A stretch of DNA of 7,246 bases from Pseudomonadota bacterium (lineage in GTDB: Bacteria; Pseudomonadota; Gammaproteobacteria; Steroidobacterales; Woeseiaceae), in contig JADFKA010000085.1 in the NCBI GenBank assembly GCA_022565135.1, positions 1 through 7,246 on the forward strand. The letters are read 5' to 3'. The notes beneath the pieces were generated by a model. It worked only from the letters and a program-made list of their open reading frames with translations, was not told the origin of the DNA and did not search any database. Position 1 is the stretch's first letter, and every line of letters begins with the position of its first letter. The translations under genes and the position numbers were made by a program. Positions 5,865-7,246 of this stretch are shown piece by piece.

Positions 5865-7232
5865 CTAGCTGTCGCCCGCACTGCCAAAATCTTTATCCGT
5901 AAATATTCGTGGCATGCCCGGGTCGGAATAGTGCTCCACGAGTGACCTGACTTTTTCGACCAGGACAGCACGGGCTACGCGCAAGTCGTCGAGTTCGCTT
6001 CCCAGGCGAATCAGTTTGAATATCGATAATACCGAGTTGAGCAGGCTTGCCTCTGCCTCTATGATTCGTACCGAGGCGATGAAACTGAACGACAGCGCCA
6101 CAACCGCGACAAGCCCCCAACCGAGTCCGAAACCGATCCCGACTGCGATCGCGATAGCCAGGTAGAGGACAGGCAATAGCAGAATTGTTGCGATGACTTT
6201 CAAAGTAGCGATGTCGTCCAATTCATAGCTGAAACGTTCGCCGACCGTCGCGGCAAGCCAGCCAACCGGCAGGTGCAATAGCGCGCCGGGAATCGCAATT
6301 GGCAACAGGACGAGCATAGTCAGCAGACGGAGTATTATCTTGCCAATTGCGCGACCTAGTGTTACGCGATGGCGCAATTGATGATCTTTGAGGCCGAGCA
6401 TATCCAGCCGCGCCTGGTAATTTTCTACCTGGTCACGAAATGCCTGCATGTCGGGATTCTCGATCTCCCGCAGATATCGATCCACGAAGCGCCGGCTCAA
6501 TTCGACATACTCGCCGGGGCTCAGCGATGCTTTCGAAGGCTTGTACAGTCGTCTGGCCGTTTGAACAAAACGTAATGTGTGCCAGTCCGGCGCATTGAGC
6601 GTAACGATAGCCAACGCATCCGCGAGGTGCTCCGTTAACCGTCTGACCGTTTCCTGTTCATTCTGGTGATAATCTCGCATCCATTGATCATCTATGACGA
6701 TCGGTTCGCCAAACTCAATAAGCACCTGGCTCCTGAATCGGTGGCGGTGAATGTAATTCAACCCACAAGGGATGATTTTGACCAGCACTTTACCGCGCAC
6801 GGCCACCGCCAGTGCGATGCGTGCGGTACCGGTTTTCAGTTTAACCAGTTGTGATCCCGTATGACTGACACCCTCCGGAAATACGCCCATGCAATTGCCG
6901 GATTCGATGACCTCGTAAAACTTTTCGAACGCGTGTTGATTATCAACCTCACCATCATGCTCTTCGCGCTGGTATACCGGCACGGCGCCCATAGCAGTCA
7001 ATACTGGCGCAAGCAATGAATATTTCCAGAGCTTCGCATTAGCCATGAAATGCAGTGGCCAACGGCCGCATTTCGCGGTCAACAGCCAGCCGTCCATCAG
7101 GGCATTTGGATGGTTGCCGGCGAAGATCACCGGCCCGTCAGTCGGCACGTTGTCAGCGCCAACGACATCGATTCGGCGAAAAAACGTGTTCGTGATGATG
7201 TGAATCAGCGCGATGACAATACGCTGGAACAT
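5865..7232 (-). CDS. PlsC/GPAT-type membrane acyltransferase
   Basis: 455 residues, complete; ATG at 7232-7230 is 14 bases from the right window edge, so its promoter is outside and no strong ribosome site is visible. The N-terminal half is a PlsC-fold acyltransferase: GNHPNALMDG (39-48) carries the catalytic His41 and Asp47, GAVPVYQRE (82-90) the second block, VFPEGVSH (117-124) the phosphate-binding block, and KIIPCGLNY (152-160) the fourth. The NHPN form with His-x5-Asp is the variant I recall from glycerol-3-phosphate/dihydroxyacetone-phosphate acyltransferases related to fungal Gpt2 rather than the plain H-x4-D of E. coli PlsC. Two hydrophobic regions (about 299-330 and 343-391) anchor the C-terminal half in the inner membrane, as in that subfamily. 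It probably transfers acyl chains to glycerol phosphate or lysophosphatidate. It converges on the Met/His-rich gene with 27 bases between stops. Confidence 0.88.
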   Translation of the reverse strand: MFQRIVIALIHIITNTFFRRIDVVGADNVPTDGPVIFAGNHPNALMDGWLLTAKCGRWPLHFMANAKLWKYSLLAPVLTAMGAVPVYQREEHDGEVDNQHAFEKFYEVIESGNCMGVFPEGVSHTGSQLVKLKTGTARIALAVAVRGKVLVKIIPCGLNYIHRHRFRSQVLIEFGEPIVIDDQWMRDYHQNEQETVRRLTEHLADALAIVTLNAPDWHTLRFVQTARRLYKPSKASLSPGEYVELSRRFVDRYLREIENPDMQAFRDQVENYQARLDMLGLKDHQLRHRVTLGRAIGKIILRLLTMLVLLPIAIPGALLHLPVGWLAATVGERFSYELDDIATLKVIATILLLPVLYLAIAIAVGIGFGLGWGLVAVVALSFSFIASVRIIEAEASLLNSVLSIFKLIRLGSELDDLRVARAVLVEKVRSLVEHYSDPGMPRIFTDKDFGSAGDS

Positions 7233-7246
7233 CTTAGGCCCCGCTA

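Noticed and set aside
5856..5880. GC-rich imperfect hairpin between the convergent genes (GGGC...GCCC around the acyltransferase stop).
   Set aside because: It could act as a two-way terminator, but arms are broken by two extra bases and there is no T-tract; support is too weak to list as a feature.
1..7246. tRNA, rRNA, insertion sequence ends, CRISPR repeats or attachment sites.
   Set aside because: Reading both strands gave no cloverleaf, transposase, regularly spaced repeat or long terminal repeat.

Overview
The window reads as a piece of a proteobacterial chromosome. A Gram-negative host is implied by two lipoprotein signal sequences, a LolA-like domain and a MerR/MerT module. By eye the base composition is slightly above 50% G+C. 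A marine-type gammaproteobacterium is my guess, but nothing in the window (no rRNA or tRNA) proves it. I see no tRNA, rRNA, insertion sequence, CRISPR array or origin, and almost every base lies in or next to a gene.

Left part (1-2083, minus strand): a leftward pair. A decarboxylating dehydrogenase of the isocitrate/isopropylmalate/tartrate family (TTG start) is followed after 41 bases by an N-acyl-D-amino-acid deacylase-like amidohydrolase. The amidohydrolase has a lipoprotein signal, and its C-terminus runs off the left edge. Both look catabolic and are probably co-transcribed.

Centre (2213-5837): the accessory part of the window. A MerR-family regulator (minus strand) faces a plus-strand gene row across a textbook MerR-type operator: TTGACC, a 19-base spacer holding a 10+1+10 palindrome, then TAGCAT. 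The row contains (a) a 71-residue, ten-cysteine GDCCVxC protein, (b) a MerT-like mercury transporter overlapping it by 8 bases, (c) a 443-residue lipoprotein joining a thioredoxin-like CGIC domain to a LolA-like domain, overlapping merT by 1 base, (d) a 181-residue four-helix membrane protein with two cysteines near its C-terminal tail, and after 85 bases (e) a secreted, Met/His-rich acidic protein. The first four are tightly packed and look like one operon. There is no merP and no merA in the window, so this looks like an unorthodox mercury (or other thiophilic metal) locus. Its periplasmic thiol functions may be supplied by the lipoprotein rather than by MerP.

Right part (5865-7232, minus strand): a PlsC/GPAT-type membrane acyltransferase, convergent with the mer-like row and probably unrelated housekeeping lipid metabolism.
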